DNA of 64,000 nt from NCBI GenBank assembly GCA_009809945.1, contig WTPW01000322.1, positions 63,338 to 127,337 of the forward strand, read 5' to 3'. The position numbers and the translations under genes are program-made. Source of the DNA: Gigaspora margarita (taxonomy: Eukaryota > Glomeromycota > Glomeromycetes > Diversisporales > Gigasporaceae). Position 1 is the stretch's first letter, and the number at the start of each line of letters is the position of its first letter. Shown here piece after piece: positions 10,885 through 22,722 of the stretch. The notes below the pieces were generated by a model that searched no databases, was not told the DNA's origin, and saw nothing but the letters and a program-made list of their open reading frames with translations.

Positions 10885-13800
10885 TTATGAATAATCTCTA
10901 TTAGTAAATATTAGTTATATATAATTATTTAAAGAATTATTTATATTTAAAAAATAAGTATACATAGTAAGCTTTGTAATTACCCGCTGGTTACCGAAAA
11001 AGTTTTATTTTATAATAGATTAACTCACTGCGAAATCCTTATTTACTAAACAAATATATTAATCGAGCTTTGTACTCACTCCCTGGAAATTATAGTTTGT
11101 GTAATCTTTAGCCTTAATTCATATAAATTTCTTATTTAAAACATGGATGTAAACGGTTGAATTTATACTTACGGGCTAGTGCCAGTTGATGAATTATATC
11201 ATTATTTAAAGTATTATTTAGCATTAATTTACCGTGAATTTTGACCTGGCTAATGAATATACATAACTAAAACTCACTCGCTGTAATTTATATAATTATT
11301 TAAAATATTAATTCACCATGAATTCTTTTTTAAACAAATGAATGAATACAATAAAACTTTATATAAAATTTCATACTTACAAACTGACATTTATGTATTA
11401 TTTTAGCATTAATTTATTGTGAATTCTAATTTAACATTGAATATAACAACTTTTTTACTTACTATCTGATAGCAAATATAATTTATTTGATCGATTGAAA
11501 TTTTAATTATCTTGAATTCATTGTCAAATTCTGATTTAACAAATAAACGGACTTACTTTCTGTAATTTATTTGATCATTTAAAGTACTATTTAGTACCAA
11601 TTTGTTTTGAAATTCGAATTTAAAAATGAATATACATAAACCAAACTTCGTACTCACGGGCTGTTAATAGTGGGAGTAATTTTAGAGTACTATTTAACTC
11701 CAATTTATCGCCAAATTCTAATTCAACAAAATTAATACTCACGGTCTGAGGTAATTAATGATATACTTAGCACTAATCCCATTGTGTAATTTTAATTTAA
11801 CAAAAGAATATACATATGAACTTTATACTCACTCCCTGAGAATTGGTATGTTTGAAACATTACTGTTAATTCATTGGATCGACAAACAAATTTACTGTAT
11901 ATAATCGAACTTACAGGCTGGTAATTGATGAGTTTAAAAAATTATTATCTGTTATTCATTGTGATTTTCAAAGGAATCTATTTAATCAAACTTTATACTT
12001 ACCCACTAATAGCAGGCGTAATTTATATAATCATTCGAAAATTAGTTTTAACTCTCTTGATTTAACAAAATGAATATGCATAATATGTGATACATACAAT
12101 CTAGTAGTTTATAAATTTATTGAAATATTATTTAGTGCTCATTCTAATTTAACAAATATACTTGATCGAAATTTACTCACTTTCTGGTAGTTTAAATATC
12201 ATTTAGTACTAATTCATTGTTCTGATTTAACGAATGATTATATGTTAATCGAACTTATACTTACTTACTGGTAGTTTACAATATAATAGGTTGAAATATT
12301 ATTAGTACTAATTTAACAATGGATTTACGTAATCAAATTTTATAATCACCTCCTAATAATTGATGTAATTATGTAATATTTTAAAATGTTCTTTAGTTCT
12401 AATTGATTGTCAAATTCTGATTAAACAAATTAATTTACGTAAACGAACTTTGTACTTACAATCTGATAGTCGTAATTTATGTAACAGGTTAAATATTATT
12501 TAACTCCAATTTATTATCAAATTCTGATTTCACAAATGAATATAATCGAACTTTATGCTCACCTCCTAGTAATTTATATAATTATAAATTAGAAAGTAGT
12601 TTTAATAAACAGTGTATATACATGGGTAACATGTAATCAAAAACAAAATTTAAAAAAATTCATTAAGGTTAGGTTAAAACAATACATAGTTGGTGCAAGA
12701 TTTTTTTAATGAAACCCAATTTTACATTACACCTGAACCTAAAACCTAATATTATCTGTGTACAAATAGTAATTCTCAATAAATTAATACTTACTTCCTG
12801 ATATTTGATGTAATTGAAGTATTATTTAATTCTAATTAATTGTTTGATCTGATTTAACAGGTAAATATATGTAATCGGATTTTTTACTCACAATCTGATA
12901 ATGATATAATTTTAAAATTATTTAGTCAATTCATTTTGAATTCTGACTTACGAGTAATCAAACCATTATACTTACTCTCTGATAGTTGATGATTTAATGT
13001 AATTATTTGAAAAATTATTATTTTGCACTAGTTTGTAGTAAAATCCTGACCAGATATGAAGTCAAACTTACTCCCTGAAATTTATTTAATGGATTTTTAA
13101 GTCAGTATTAATACATTGTAAAATTCTAATTTATCATATTAATATAAGTCGACTTTATACTTACTCGCTAATAGTTGATACAATAATTTGTGATTAAGGA
13201 TGACAAATTAATATGTATAGTTGAGCTTAATACTCACGCTCTAGCAATTGACGAAGTTTAAGCATCATTTGAAGACGAAACAATTGTCAATTGTTTAGTT
13301 TTAATCTAACAAATGAATTGCCTAATTGAACTTTATACTCACAGACTAATAATCAATTGAAATATTATTTAATACTAATCCATTGGGAATTCTGATTTAA
13401 CAAACGAAATATACGTAATCAAAGTTTATACTTACGATCTGATAATTGATGTAATTTATATAATTTATATAATCATTTAAAATATCCTTTAGTGTACAGT
13501 TTTAATTTAACAAATTGATATGCGTAATACCCGCTGGTAGTGATGTAAATTATATATTCGTTTGAAATATTATTTAGCTTAATTCATGTTGCTCATAATT
13601 TAGTAATGAATATACATTTACTTACTTTCTGGCAGTTGATATAATCAATTGAAAGATTATTTAGTCCCAATTGGTGAAAACCTGGGCTGCTGTCAATAGA
13701 AATCAAGCAGGTTGATATTTTATAAACATTAATACCATCTCGATGAATTTTGAAGCTATTTGGATAATTTAATAGTCAAAGAAAGCTTAAGATCTAAGTT

Positions 13801-16800
13801 TTCTTTTGACTATTAAATCATCCAAATAACTATAATATTCATCAATATGTGAGCTGCAAAATTTAAGGTATTGATTTTTTTTTAAAAAATGTCAAACTGT
13901 TTGATTTCTATTGAAGGCAGCTATCTGATTTAATAAACAGATATACATAATATTTACTTACTTACTATAATAAGTTGAAATATTGTTTAGTACTAATTCA
14001 TTGTGAAATTCTAATCTAATAAAATATAATCAAACTTTTTACTCACAAGCTAGTATTTTATGTGATATATGTAATTGTTTGAAGTATTATTATCTAATGT
14101 TGGTTCAAATAAACGTACATAGTTGAAATTCATACTTACATTCTGGTAGTTTATTATTAATGGAATTATGAAATTAGTTGAATATTGTCAAATTTAATCT
14201 TATTAAGGTAATCTGCACAATCAAACTTTATACTTACTTGCTAATAGTAGATGTATAATAATTATGCAATTTTTGAAATATTTATCATCTTAATTCATTA
14301 TGTAATTCCGATTTAACGAATGAATATACGTAATTGAATTTTATACTTACTTGCTGGTAGTTGATGTAATTTATATAATCATTCAAAATATTATTTAATA
14401 ATACCTTAATCTTTAATTACAATTTAACAAATAAATATACGTAATTAATCTTTAGACTTACTTGCTAGAAGTTGATGTGCTTTATAAATCATTTTAAATA
14501 TTATAAGCTCTAATTATGGAATTTTGATTAACAAATAATATAATTTATACTCACAATCTAATTTATATAATTGTAGGTCATTTAATGCTAGTTCATTATG
14601 AAATTCTGTTTTCACGAATAAAACGATATAATCGAGCTTTATACTTACGTCCTGGTATTTATTTGATTGTTTAAATAATTTTGCGGCATAAATTTCACAA
14701 TTATGATTTAACAAATGAACGTATTGAACATTATACTCACAATCTAGCGGTTGATATAATTGGCATGATCATTTTTTAGCACTAACAAGTAAATATACTG
14801 TACGTAACCAATCTTTATACTTACCCTCTGGCAGTTAGTAACCATTTGAAATATTATTTAGCTTTAAGTAATTATCTAACTCTGATTTATCGAATGAATT
14901 CGAACATTTGAACTTTATACTTACAATCTGAAATGTAATTTATATATTTCGTTATTATTGTTTCAAATATCCTGATTAATTTTAGCTCTAACAATAAATG
15001 AATAAACATAAAACTTACTCCCTATAGTACGTATAATCATTTGAAATGCTACTTAGCACCAATTTATTGTTTAATTATTATTTAATAATGAACTACATAA
15101 TCGAACTTTAAATTACCCACTAACAATCGAGGGTAATTTATGTAATCGTTTAAGACATTATTTAACTCAAGTTACTAGCGCAACAAATAAGTAATGTAAC
15201 CAAACTTTTACTCACTATCTAGTAATCGATGTAATTTATACAATAGTTTGAAGCATTATTTAGTTCTAAGTCAAACATTGATTTTAACATCAACAAATAA
15301 ATTAATTTTATACTTACAATCTGGTAGTTGATATAAATATTTAATATCAATCCATGGTTGAATTATTATTTAACAAACGGATATATGTATCAGTTTTTAT
15401 ACGCACTTCCTGGTAGTTTATGTAATTTATATTATTTTGCACTGTGGAATTCTTATTAATATGTATGTGAACTTTATACTTACTTGCTGGTAGTTTATGT
15501 GATTTATATAATCAGTTTAATTCTTATTTAATATATAAATACATATAATTGAACTTCATACTCACATTCTAGTAATTTATATAATTTTTTAATAATACCA
15601 CCAATTTATTGTAAAAGACAGTATAACTTTATACTTACTCACTGGTAGTTAATATGTAATCGGTTAATATTATTTAGTCGGTTGTGAAATTCTGAATAGC
15701 AATATAAGAGTGCTGCCAAAAAGAAAGAAAACGGAGCTGTCTTTTAAGTTTATAATCTCTGATACTATATCAGATTGCGAGGGTTAATAATAATATACCC
15801 TGATTCTTGTGTGTATTAGCGGAAACCTCACTTTCGCTAACACTTAACAGATTTAACAGATCAAAACATTTTTATTACTAATTTACTAGACTCAATCCCT
15901 GAAAAATTTGTTCAGTGACGTATGATTCATAATTTTCTAATATTTCTTGATAAATATTTATAGAACTTTAAATCCTATGTCGTTGTGACATCAGTTTACT
16001 AAAAATAGCACTCCAGTTATTATGTATCACACGTCGCTAATCGGATAAGCTATAAAGTTAAAAAAAACTGATGTTTGGTTTTCTTTTGGCAGCACTCACA
16101 TGTAATTGAAATTTGTACCTACTTCCTAGTAGTTGATATAATTTATATAATTTTATTATAACCTGTAAAAATTCTATTCAATTTAACATGCATAAACGAA
16201 TTTTATGCTTACACACTGGTAGTTGATGATGTAATTATAAAATTGGTTTGAAAATATTATTTAGCAAATTCATTTATTAAATGAATATGTAATTTAAACT
16301 TTTATACTCACAATCTGACATACACCATGAAACAATGATTTAGTACTAATGAAGCATGAAATTTTAATTTAACGAGCAAGTATACATAACCAAGTTTTTC
16401 TTACTTCCTAGTAATTTATACAATTTTTATATCTTATTAAATCCTTATTTAATAAATTATCATGTATAATCGAACTTTCTACTTATTTGCTGATAATTTT
16501 GATCATGAAATCATTTAAATATTATCTTTTAGCACTAATTAATTGTGAATTTTAATTTAATAAATAAATATACATAATCAAACTTTATACTCACACTCTA
16601 GTGATTGATATAATTTGTAAAGTTATTTACTAATTCATTGTGAAATTCTAATCGATCAAATTAATATTGTGTAATCGAGCTATATACTTACTCGCTAATA
16701 ATAGATGTATAATAATTCAATTCTTTAACTATTATTAATGTGGAATTCTGATTGAATAATGTAATTAACTTAAAACTCATGGGCTGACAGTTGATACAAT

Positions 16801-19457
16801 TTTTTTGAAACCTTATTAAAATTCTTATTTAACAAATTAGTATTTATAATCAAGCTTTATACTTACTTGCTAATAGTTTTAATCATAGGATCGTTTAGAC
16901 TAGTTAATTGCGAATTTCAATAATAAATAAATGTACATAATCGAACTTTATACTCACTTTCTAATAGTTGATATAATTTATGAATTATTAATTATAGTCT
17001 ATCAAATTAATATTGCTGTATTGCTTAATCGAACGTTATACTTGCACTCTAATCATTAAATTGATTATTATTTTTAATTCATTGTGAATTTTGATCTACA
17101 TGTAGTAAATGAATAGAGTAATTGAAATTTATACTCACGGACAGTAATTTATATAAGCATTTGAATATTATTTAGCATCGACTAATTATTGAATCATAAT
17201 CTATCAAATGAATATATGTAATCAAACTTTATACTCACTGACTAATAGTTAATAATTATTTGAGATATTATTGACCATCAATTCTTGTAAAATTTTGGGT
17301 TTAAGAATTAATATACATAATTGGACTTTATACTCACGGGCTGACAGTTAATGTAATTTACATTATTGTTTGAGTATTATTTGGTGCTAAATTGTAATTT
17401 AGATAATTTAACTTTGTACTTACCGACTAATAGTATGTATAATTTATATAATTAATTAAAACATCTTAATTAAACAATTATTTAGCATCAGTTCATACTA
17501 AAATTAAACTTTATATGTTCACCTTCTAGTAATTTACATAATGGAGTTAAATTTTATTTTTAATTAATACTGATTTAATAAATGACTTCATACTTGCTGA
17601 GTAGTTGATTTAATTTACATAATTGAAATATTTAGAATATTTAGTTCTAGTTGACTTTCATTTTTCAAATAAATATACGTGATCGAACTTTATACTTACT
17701 TTCTGGTAGTTGATATAATTTATATATTGTTTGAAATATATTTAGCACCAATTAATTGTAAAATTTTAATTTAACATCGAATTATATAATCGAAATTTAT
17801 ACACACAATCTAGTAGTTTATTTTAATGAAATATCATTTTGCTTTAAATTATCGTAAAAAATGATCTATTATATTATAATTAAACTTATACTTACTCTCT
17901 GGCAGTTTGTATTGTTCATATAATTATTATTTGAATTTCATTTAGCATCAATTAGTATCAATTCATTGTTAGTTTTTGACTTAACAATAATTAAGCTTCA
18001 TCTTACTGGCTAATAGTTGATGTAATTAAATAATCGGTTGAAAGATTATTTAGCTTTAATAGAATATGAGCGCACGTAAATAAATTTTATACCTGCATTC
18101 TGGATTTGATGTAATTATCTAGGTTTAAGTAATATTGGAAATCTAACTGAACAAATTGTAATCGAATTTTATACTCACATTCTGATGCAATTTGAATAAA
18201 TGTTTAAAGTTATGATTTAACCTTTATAACAAATAGGTATGTGTAATCGAATTTTACTTACCCACTAATAGAGATGTAATTATTTATATAAATATATATT
18301 TAAAATTAATCAGTATAATCGAATTTTATACTCACACACTAATAACAGATATTTATGTAATCGTTTGGAATGTTAATTAATTCATTGCCAAACTCTGATT
18401 TAACCAATAAATAAATACACGTAATCGAAGTTTGTATATACACCCTGATAATTGATGTAATTTGTATATTCGTTTGAAATATTCTATATCAAAAAATCAA
18501 TTTAACAAGTAATTTGAGCTTTATACTCACAGACTAATAGTTGACATAGTTGACATACAATAATATATATAGCCGAATTATTGATTAATCTTAACAAACG
18601 GATATACACAACCAGACTTGTAAAATACTTACTTCCTGCAGTTGATATAATCGATGAAATATTATGCTATTCATTGTAAAATACTGAAATAAAAATCGAA
18701 TTTTATACTCACAACCTGGTAGTTGTTGCAATTATATATAATCATTTTGAATGTTATTTGGCCTTAATTCTGATCTAACATATGAATATGTGCAACCGAA
18801 CTTTGTACTCACAATCTTGGTATAATTATATAATAGTTTAAATATTATTTTAACTATTATTAGCACTAATTCATTTGTTAAATTACAAATCGAACTTATA
18901 CTTACTGTTGTCTAATTTGCGCAAGCAGCTAAATATTATTTACTCTAATTCATTTTTAAATTATGAATTCACGAATAAATATACTGTACATAGTTGAACT
19001 TGATACTTACTTTCTAAATTTATGCAATTATTTAAATTATTTTTTGGTTCTAATCCATTTTAAATTATGAATTCATGTAATAAATAAACTTTATACTTAC
19101 TCCCTAATTTTAGATTAAATTTTTAATTATCCAGCATTAATTAATTCATTAATGTATGTAACCTAACCTCATACTTACTGGCTAAGAGTGCAATTTATAT
19201 AATTAATCGAAATATTAATTATTATCACCAACTCATATTTTACAAATATACATTCGAACTTTATACTTACTAATAACTAGTAGTTAATCAAAATTATATA
19301 TATTCGGGTAGAATATCATTAACACCATTTCATGGAATAATTTCAATTGATAAACATATTCAAAATTTTACCACCTCCTGTAATTGATCAATTTATGCAA
19401 TGTTTTGTAACATTATTTGCAATAATTCGATATAAGTTTCTGACTTTATACTCACAT
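10885..19457 (-). CDS. Micro-exon gene copy 1: 89-residue protein split into 3-nt exons
   Basis: Minus strand. The first exon ends at 19456 (AAAAT|GTGAGT). Then come 83 internal exons, 81 of 3 nt and two of 6 nt (19271 and 18906), each written YAG-NNN-GTRAGT, then a terminal exon from 10897 with TAA at 10887-10885. Joined by hand, the frame is 270 nt, with the ATG formed across the first junction (AT|G). All introns are phase 2. The product starts MSYYQEKQQLLN, contains KKFVNEIKKLYGELG and SLAEEELKRLSKKFG, and ends PKYFDPDGDYS. It is a charged, mostly helical-looking small soluble protein with no signal peptide or membrane segment. I do not recognise its family. Introns are mostly 68-115 nt; four are lengthened by insertions. 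Exceptions to the splice consensus: GC donors at 18096 and 17045, AT donors at 16780 and 16496, and acceptor CTG for CAG before the exon at 17139. Expression is not shown. Confidence 0.82.
13686..13921. mobile_element. Fold-back MITE inside an intron of copy 1
   Basis: Termini of ~27 bp are inverted around the core caatagaaatcaa. The interior is a further near-perfect palindrome (tttaatagtcaaaga ... ttttgactattaaat). The same element sits at the matching site in copy 2, so it entered before the duplication. It lengthens one intron to 333 nt without touching an exon. Confidence 0.85.
15708..16097. mobile_element. TIR MITE (GAGTGCTGCCAAAA ends), copy 1
   Basis: The termini are gagtgctgccaaaaag and its inverse ttttggcagcactc, 390 bp apart. 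The interior is non-coding. It is shared with copy 2 (24526), so it predates the duplication. It lies wholly within one intron. No clear target-site duplication was read. Confidence 0.85.
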
Positions 19458-19489
19458 TTTGGTATTTAAGTACGTTAGAAGATGTACGG

Positions 19490-19515
19490 ATTGAAAACTA
19501 TGCATATATATATGC
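19490..19515 (-). promoter_or_regulatory. Candidate TATA element of micro-exon gene copy 1
   Basis: GCATATATATATGC lies about 40-55 nt upstream of the split start codon. The equivalent place in copy 2 (28115-28123) keeps TATATATA. No ATG occurs between this element and the AT|G junction in copy 1, consistent with a very short 5' UTR. Inference only; no transcript data. Confidence 0.4.
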
Positions 19516-19593
19516 TGTCCATCTGACGATATACAAAACCTACATCCATTCTCATTAAGAAAATTGTGAAACACCTAGACATATTTAACGTTA

Positions 19594-19744
19594 GAGGAGT
19601 GACAAAAATCAGGTGATTTTTTAGGGAGGGAGGGGGTAAAAAATGTTGAAATTATATATAGGAACCTGACCAAATCTATATTAAGGAGGGGGGAGGGGAG
19701 TAGGCCTCTAATAAAAAATAATCAGGTGATTAATGACACGGCCC
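19594..19744. mobile_element. PIF/Harbinger-like MITE with TTA target duplication
   Basis: 151 bp element between TTA at 19591-19593 and TTA at 19745-19747. Copy 2 has the empty site with a single TTA near 28203. The ends GAGGAGTGAC and GTCATTAATC-type inverse pair imperfectly. A relative lies at 43747. The 3-bp TWA target is typical of PIF/Harbinger. It sits upstream of the first exon of copy 1 only, in its likely promoter region. Confidence 0.85.
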
Positions 19745-20126
19745 TTAGTTTCTACTTTGTCCAATGTCATTCCTGATTAAATTTAACTTTGATCTAATGT
19801 TAAGGTTTTTAATGATTATCTAATCAAAACCTGATAAAAATTTTTTTACAAACTTGTAGAATTAAAATAGAAAATTTTTCATCAAATCGATCTAGTAGTT
19901 ATCTAGAAATTTTTATTTGAAACTTAGAAATATAATTGTGGTATGTACATGAACAGATGCACACGAACTTCAGGTCAAACTGAATTTATTTCTGAAAAGT
20001 CTTTATTACTAAAAGAAAAAAATAAATTTTAAATACCGTTCCTTGAGTGCTTGCATCCAAAATTCTTGTTATGTCCCTGTTTTTTCCAGCTGAAATTAAA
20101 AGATAACTAAGGGGGAATCCAGTATT

Positions 20127-20641
20127 AGCTCTATGCGTTGATGATAGTCACGCTAGAGTTATTATCGCGAGGATAACCTGATTTGTGGCTTATATGAAAT
20201 TGAAGCTTATATGAAAAAGGTAATAGTATATGATTGTACACAATGGAGTTTATAGATGTATGTGATAGAGATTATAGATACGCAAAGATTATAAAGATAC
20301 TTGTAGGAGTAAATGGTAAATCTCAGTGCTTTCTTACTTCGCTTGTCTTGTCACTTGTTCTCTTCGATGCCCGATTATAATCTGGCTTCTATCTCTCCCG
20401 CTCTCTTTCATTCATTGCACCTAGCACCTAGCGCCCTGTTGTCATGTTGTCATGTGTAACGAGTTGAATGCGCCGCACTATAGTGTGGGCTCGAACTCGC
20501 TGTTTTATGTTGATGTTGTCATGTGAACTGAGTTGAATACGAACTCGAAAAAAAAAAAAAAAAAAGAGTTGAAGTAAAATGCGCCATACCATTAGCGTGG
20601 GCTCGTACTTTCAAAAAAAAAAAAATAGAATGTGCTGCACC
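20127..20641. other. Spacer between the two duplicates, with small direct repeats
   Basis: About 515 bp. It contains two or three imperfect copies of a block around gttgtcatgtg, gagttgaatgcgcc and gtgggctcgaactcg, each followed by an A run (near 20445, 20510 and 20565). This looks like small tandem duplications at the duplication breakpoint. No gene was seen. Confidence 0.6.
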
Positions 20642-22478
20642 TACTGTTAATTCATTGGATCGACAAACAAGTTTACTGTATATAATCAAACTTACAGGCT
20701 GGTAATTGATGAGTTTAAAAAATTATTATTTGTTATTCATTGTGATTTCCAAAGGAATCTAATTTAATCAAACTTTATACTTACCCACTAATAGCAAGCG
20801 TAATTTATATAATCATTCGAAAATTATTTATTAGTTTTAACACTCTTGATTTAACAAAATGAATATGCATAATATATGATATACACAATCTAGTAGTTTA
20901 TAAATTTATGTAATCATTTGAAATATTATTTAGCGCTCATTCTAATTAACAAATATACTTGATCGAAATTTACTTACTTTCTAGTAGTTTAAATATCATT
21001 TAGCACTAATTCATTGTTCTGATTTAACGAATGATTATATGTAATCGAACTTATACTTACTTACTGGTAGTTTACAATATAATAGGTTGAAATATTATTA
21101 GTACTAATTTAACAATAGATTTATGTAATCAAATTTATACTCTAACTCCTAATAATTGATGTAATTATGTAATATTTTAAAATGTTCTTTAGTTCTAATT
21201 AATTGTCAAATTCTGATTAAACAAATTAATTTATGTAAATGAATTTTGTACTTACAATCTGATAGTCGATGTAATTTATATAACAGGTTAAATATTATTT
21301 AACTCTAATTTATTATCAAATTCTGATTTGACAAATGAATATAATCGAGCTTTATACTTACCTCCTAGTAATTTATATAATTATAAATTAGAAAATAGTT
21401 TAATAAACAGTGTATATACATGGGTAACATGTAAATCAAAAACAAAATTTAAAAAATTCATTAAGGTTAGGTTAAAACAATACATAGTTGGTGCAAGATT
21501 TTTTTAATGAAACCCAATTTTACGTTATACCTGAACCTAAAACCTAGTATTATCTGTGTACAAATAGTAATTCTCAATAAATTAATACTTACTCTCTGAT
21601 ATTTGATATAATTGAAGTATTATTTAATTCTAATTAATTGTTTGATTTGATTTAACAGGTAAATATATGTAATCAGATTTTTTACTCACAATCTGATAAT
21701 GATATAACTTTAAAATTATTTAGTCAATTCATTTGGAATTCTGACTTATGAGTAATCAAACCATTATACTTACTCTCTAATAGTTGATGATTTAATATAA
21801 TTATTTGAAAAATTATTATTTTGCACTAGTTTGTAGTAAAATCCTGACCAGATATGAAGTCAAACTTACTCCCTGAAATTTATTTAATGGTTTTTTTAAG
21901 TCAGTATTAATACATTGTAAAATTCTAATTTATCATATTAATATAAGTAATCGACTTTATACTTACTCGCTAATAGTTGATACAATAATTTGTGACTAAG
22001 GCTAACAAATTAATATGTATTGTTGAGCTTAATACTTACACTCTAGCAATTGACGAAGTTTAAGCATCATTTGAAGACGAAACAATTGTCAATTGTTTAG
22101 TCTTAATCTAACAAATGAATTGCCTAATTGAACTTTATACTCACAGACTTAATAATCAATTGAAATATTATTTAATACTAATCCATTAGGAATTCTGATT
22201 TAACAAACGAAATATACGTATTCAAAGTTTATACTTACAATCTGATAATTGATGTAATTTATATAATCATTTAAAATATCCTTTAGTTTACAGTTCTAAT
22301 TTAACAAATTGATATGTGTAAACCCGCTGGTAGTGATGTAAATTATATATTCTTTTGAAATATTATTTAGCTTAATTCATATTGCTCATAATTTAGTAAT
22401 GAATATACATTTACTTACTTTCTGGCAGTTGATATAATCGATTGAAATATTATTTAGTCCCAATTGGTGAAAACCTGG

Positions 22479-22722
22479 GCTGCTGTCAATAGAAATCAAG
22501 TAGGTTAATATTTTATAAACATTAATACTTTAACTCTCATCTTGATGAATTTTGAAGCTATTTGGATGATTTAATAGTCAAAGAAAGCTTAAGATCTAAG
22601 TTTTCTTTTGACTATTAAATTATCCAAATAACTATAACATTCATCAATATGTGAGCTGCAAAAGTTAAGGTATTAATTTTTTTTTTAAAATGTCAAACTG
22701 TTTGATTTCTATTGAAGGTAGC
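22479..22722. mobile_element. Fold-back MITE, copy 2
   Basis: Orthologue of the element at 13686-13921, same position within the same intron, with small indels. Confidence 0.85.

Larger units (their letters stand above)
10984..19455 (-). repeat. Tandem intron array 1, about 84 monomers
   Basis: Diverged tandem monomers, typical spacing 80-115 bp. Plus-strand core: TACTYAC-NNN-CTRRTAG. Minus-strand consensus: donor GTAAGTATAAAGTTCGATTA, a middle stretch with TTTGTTAAATCAG and GCTAAAT, and acceptor end ATCAACTACYAG. The sides of the core are strongly conserved while NNN is saturated and much richer in G/C than the rest. In the monomers I checked, the region between GCTAAAT and the final YAG contains no other AG. 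Repeated introns of one family point to introner-like spread or tandem duplication of an intron-plus-codon unit. Confidence 0.88.
11861..20126. repeat. Segmental duplication, copy 1 (8.27 kb)
   Basis: Direct duplicate of 20642-28633, by eye about 95% identical outside indels. Homology starts at tactgttaattcattgg and ends at gggggaatccagtatt in both. It includes the micro-exon gene from its promoter to the exon at 11915, but not the last ten internal micro-exons or the terminal exon. Confidence 0.93.

Noticed and set aside
11025..11032. Extra micro-exon at GCA/GTGAGT on the minus strand
   Set aside because: No YAG acceptor at the right place, and it lies within a normal-length intron between 11080 and 10984. 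Leaving it out still keeps the frame open to the TAA.
14514..14714. Minus-strand open frame in array 1 with repeats like VSIKFD and EFHNELVLNN
   Set aside because: Read-through of intron monomers. Adjacent monomers have indels and stops in this frame, whereas the joined triplets give a clean frame. The same applies to frames at 23973 and 27236.
10984..19455. CRISPR-like or centromeric satellite array
   Set aside because: The repeats are diverged, the 'spacers' are only 3 nt, and the genome is eukaryotic. Splice-signal structure explains the pattern better than either.
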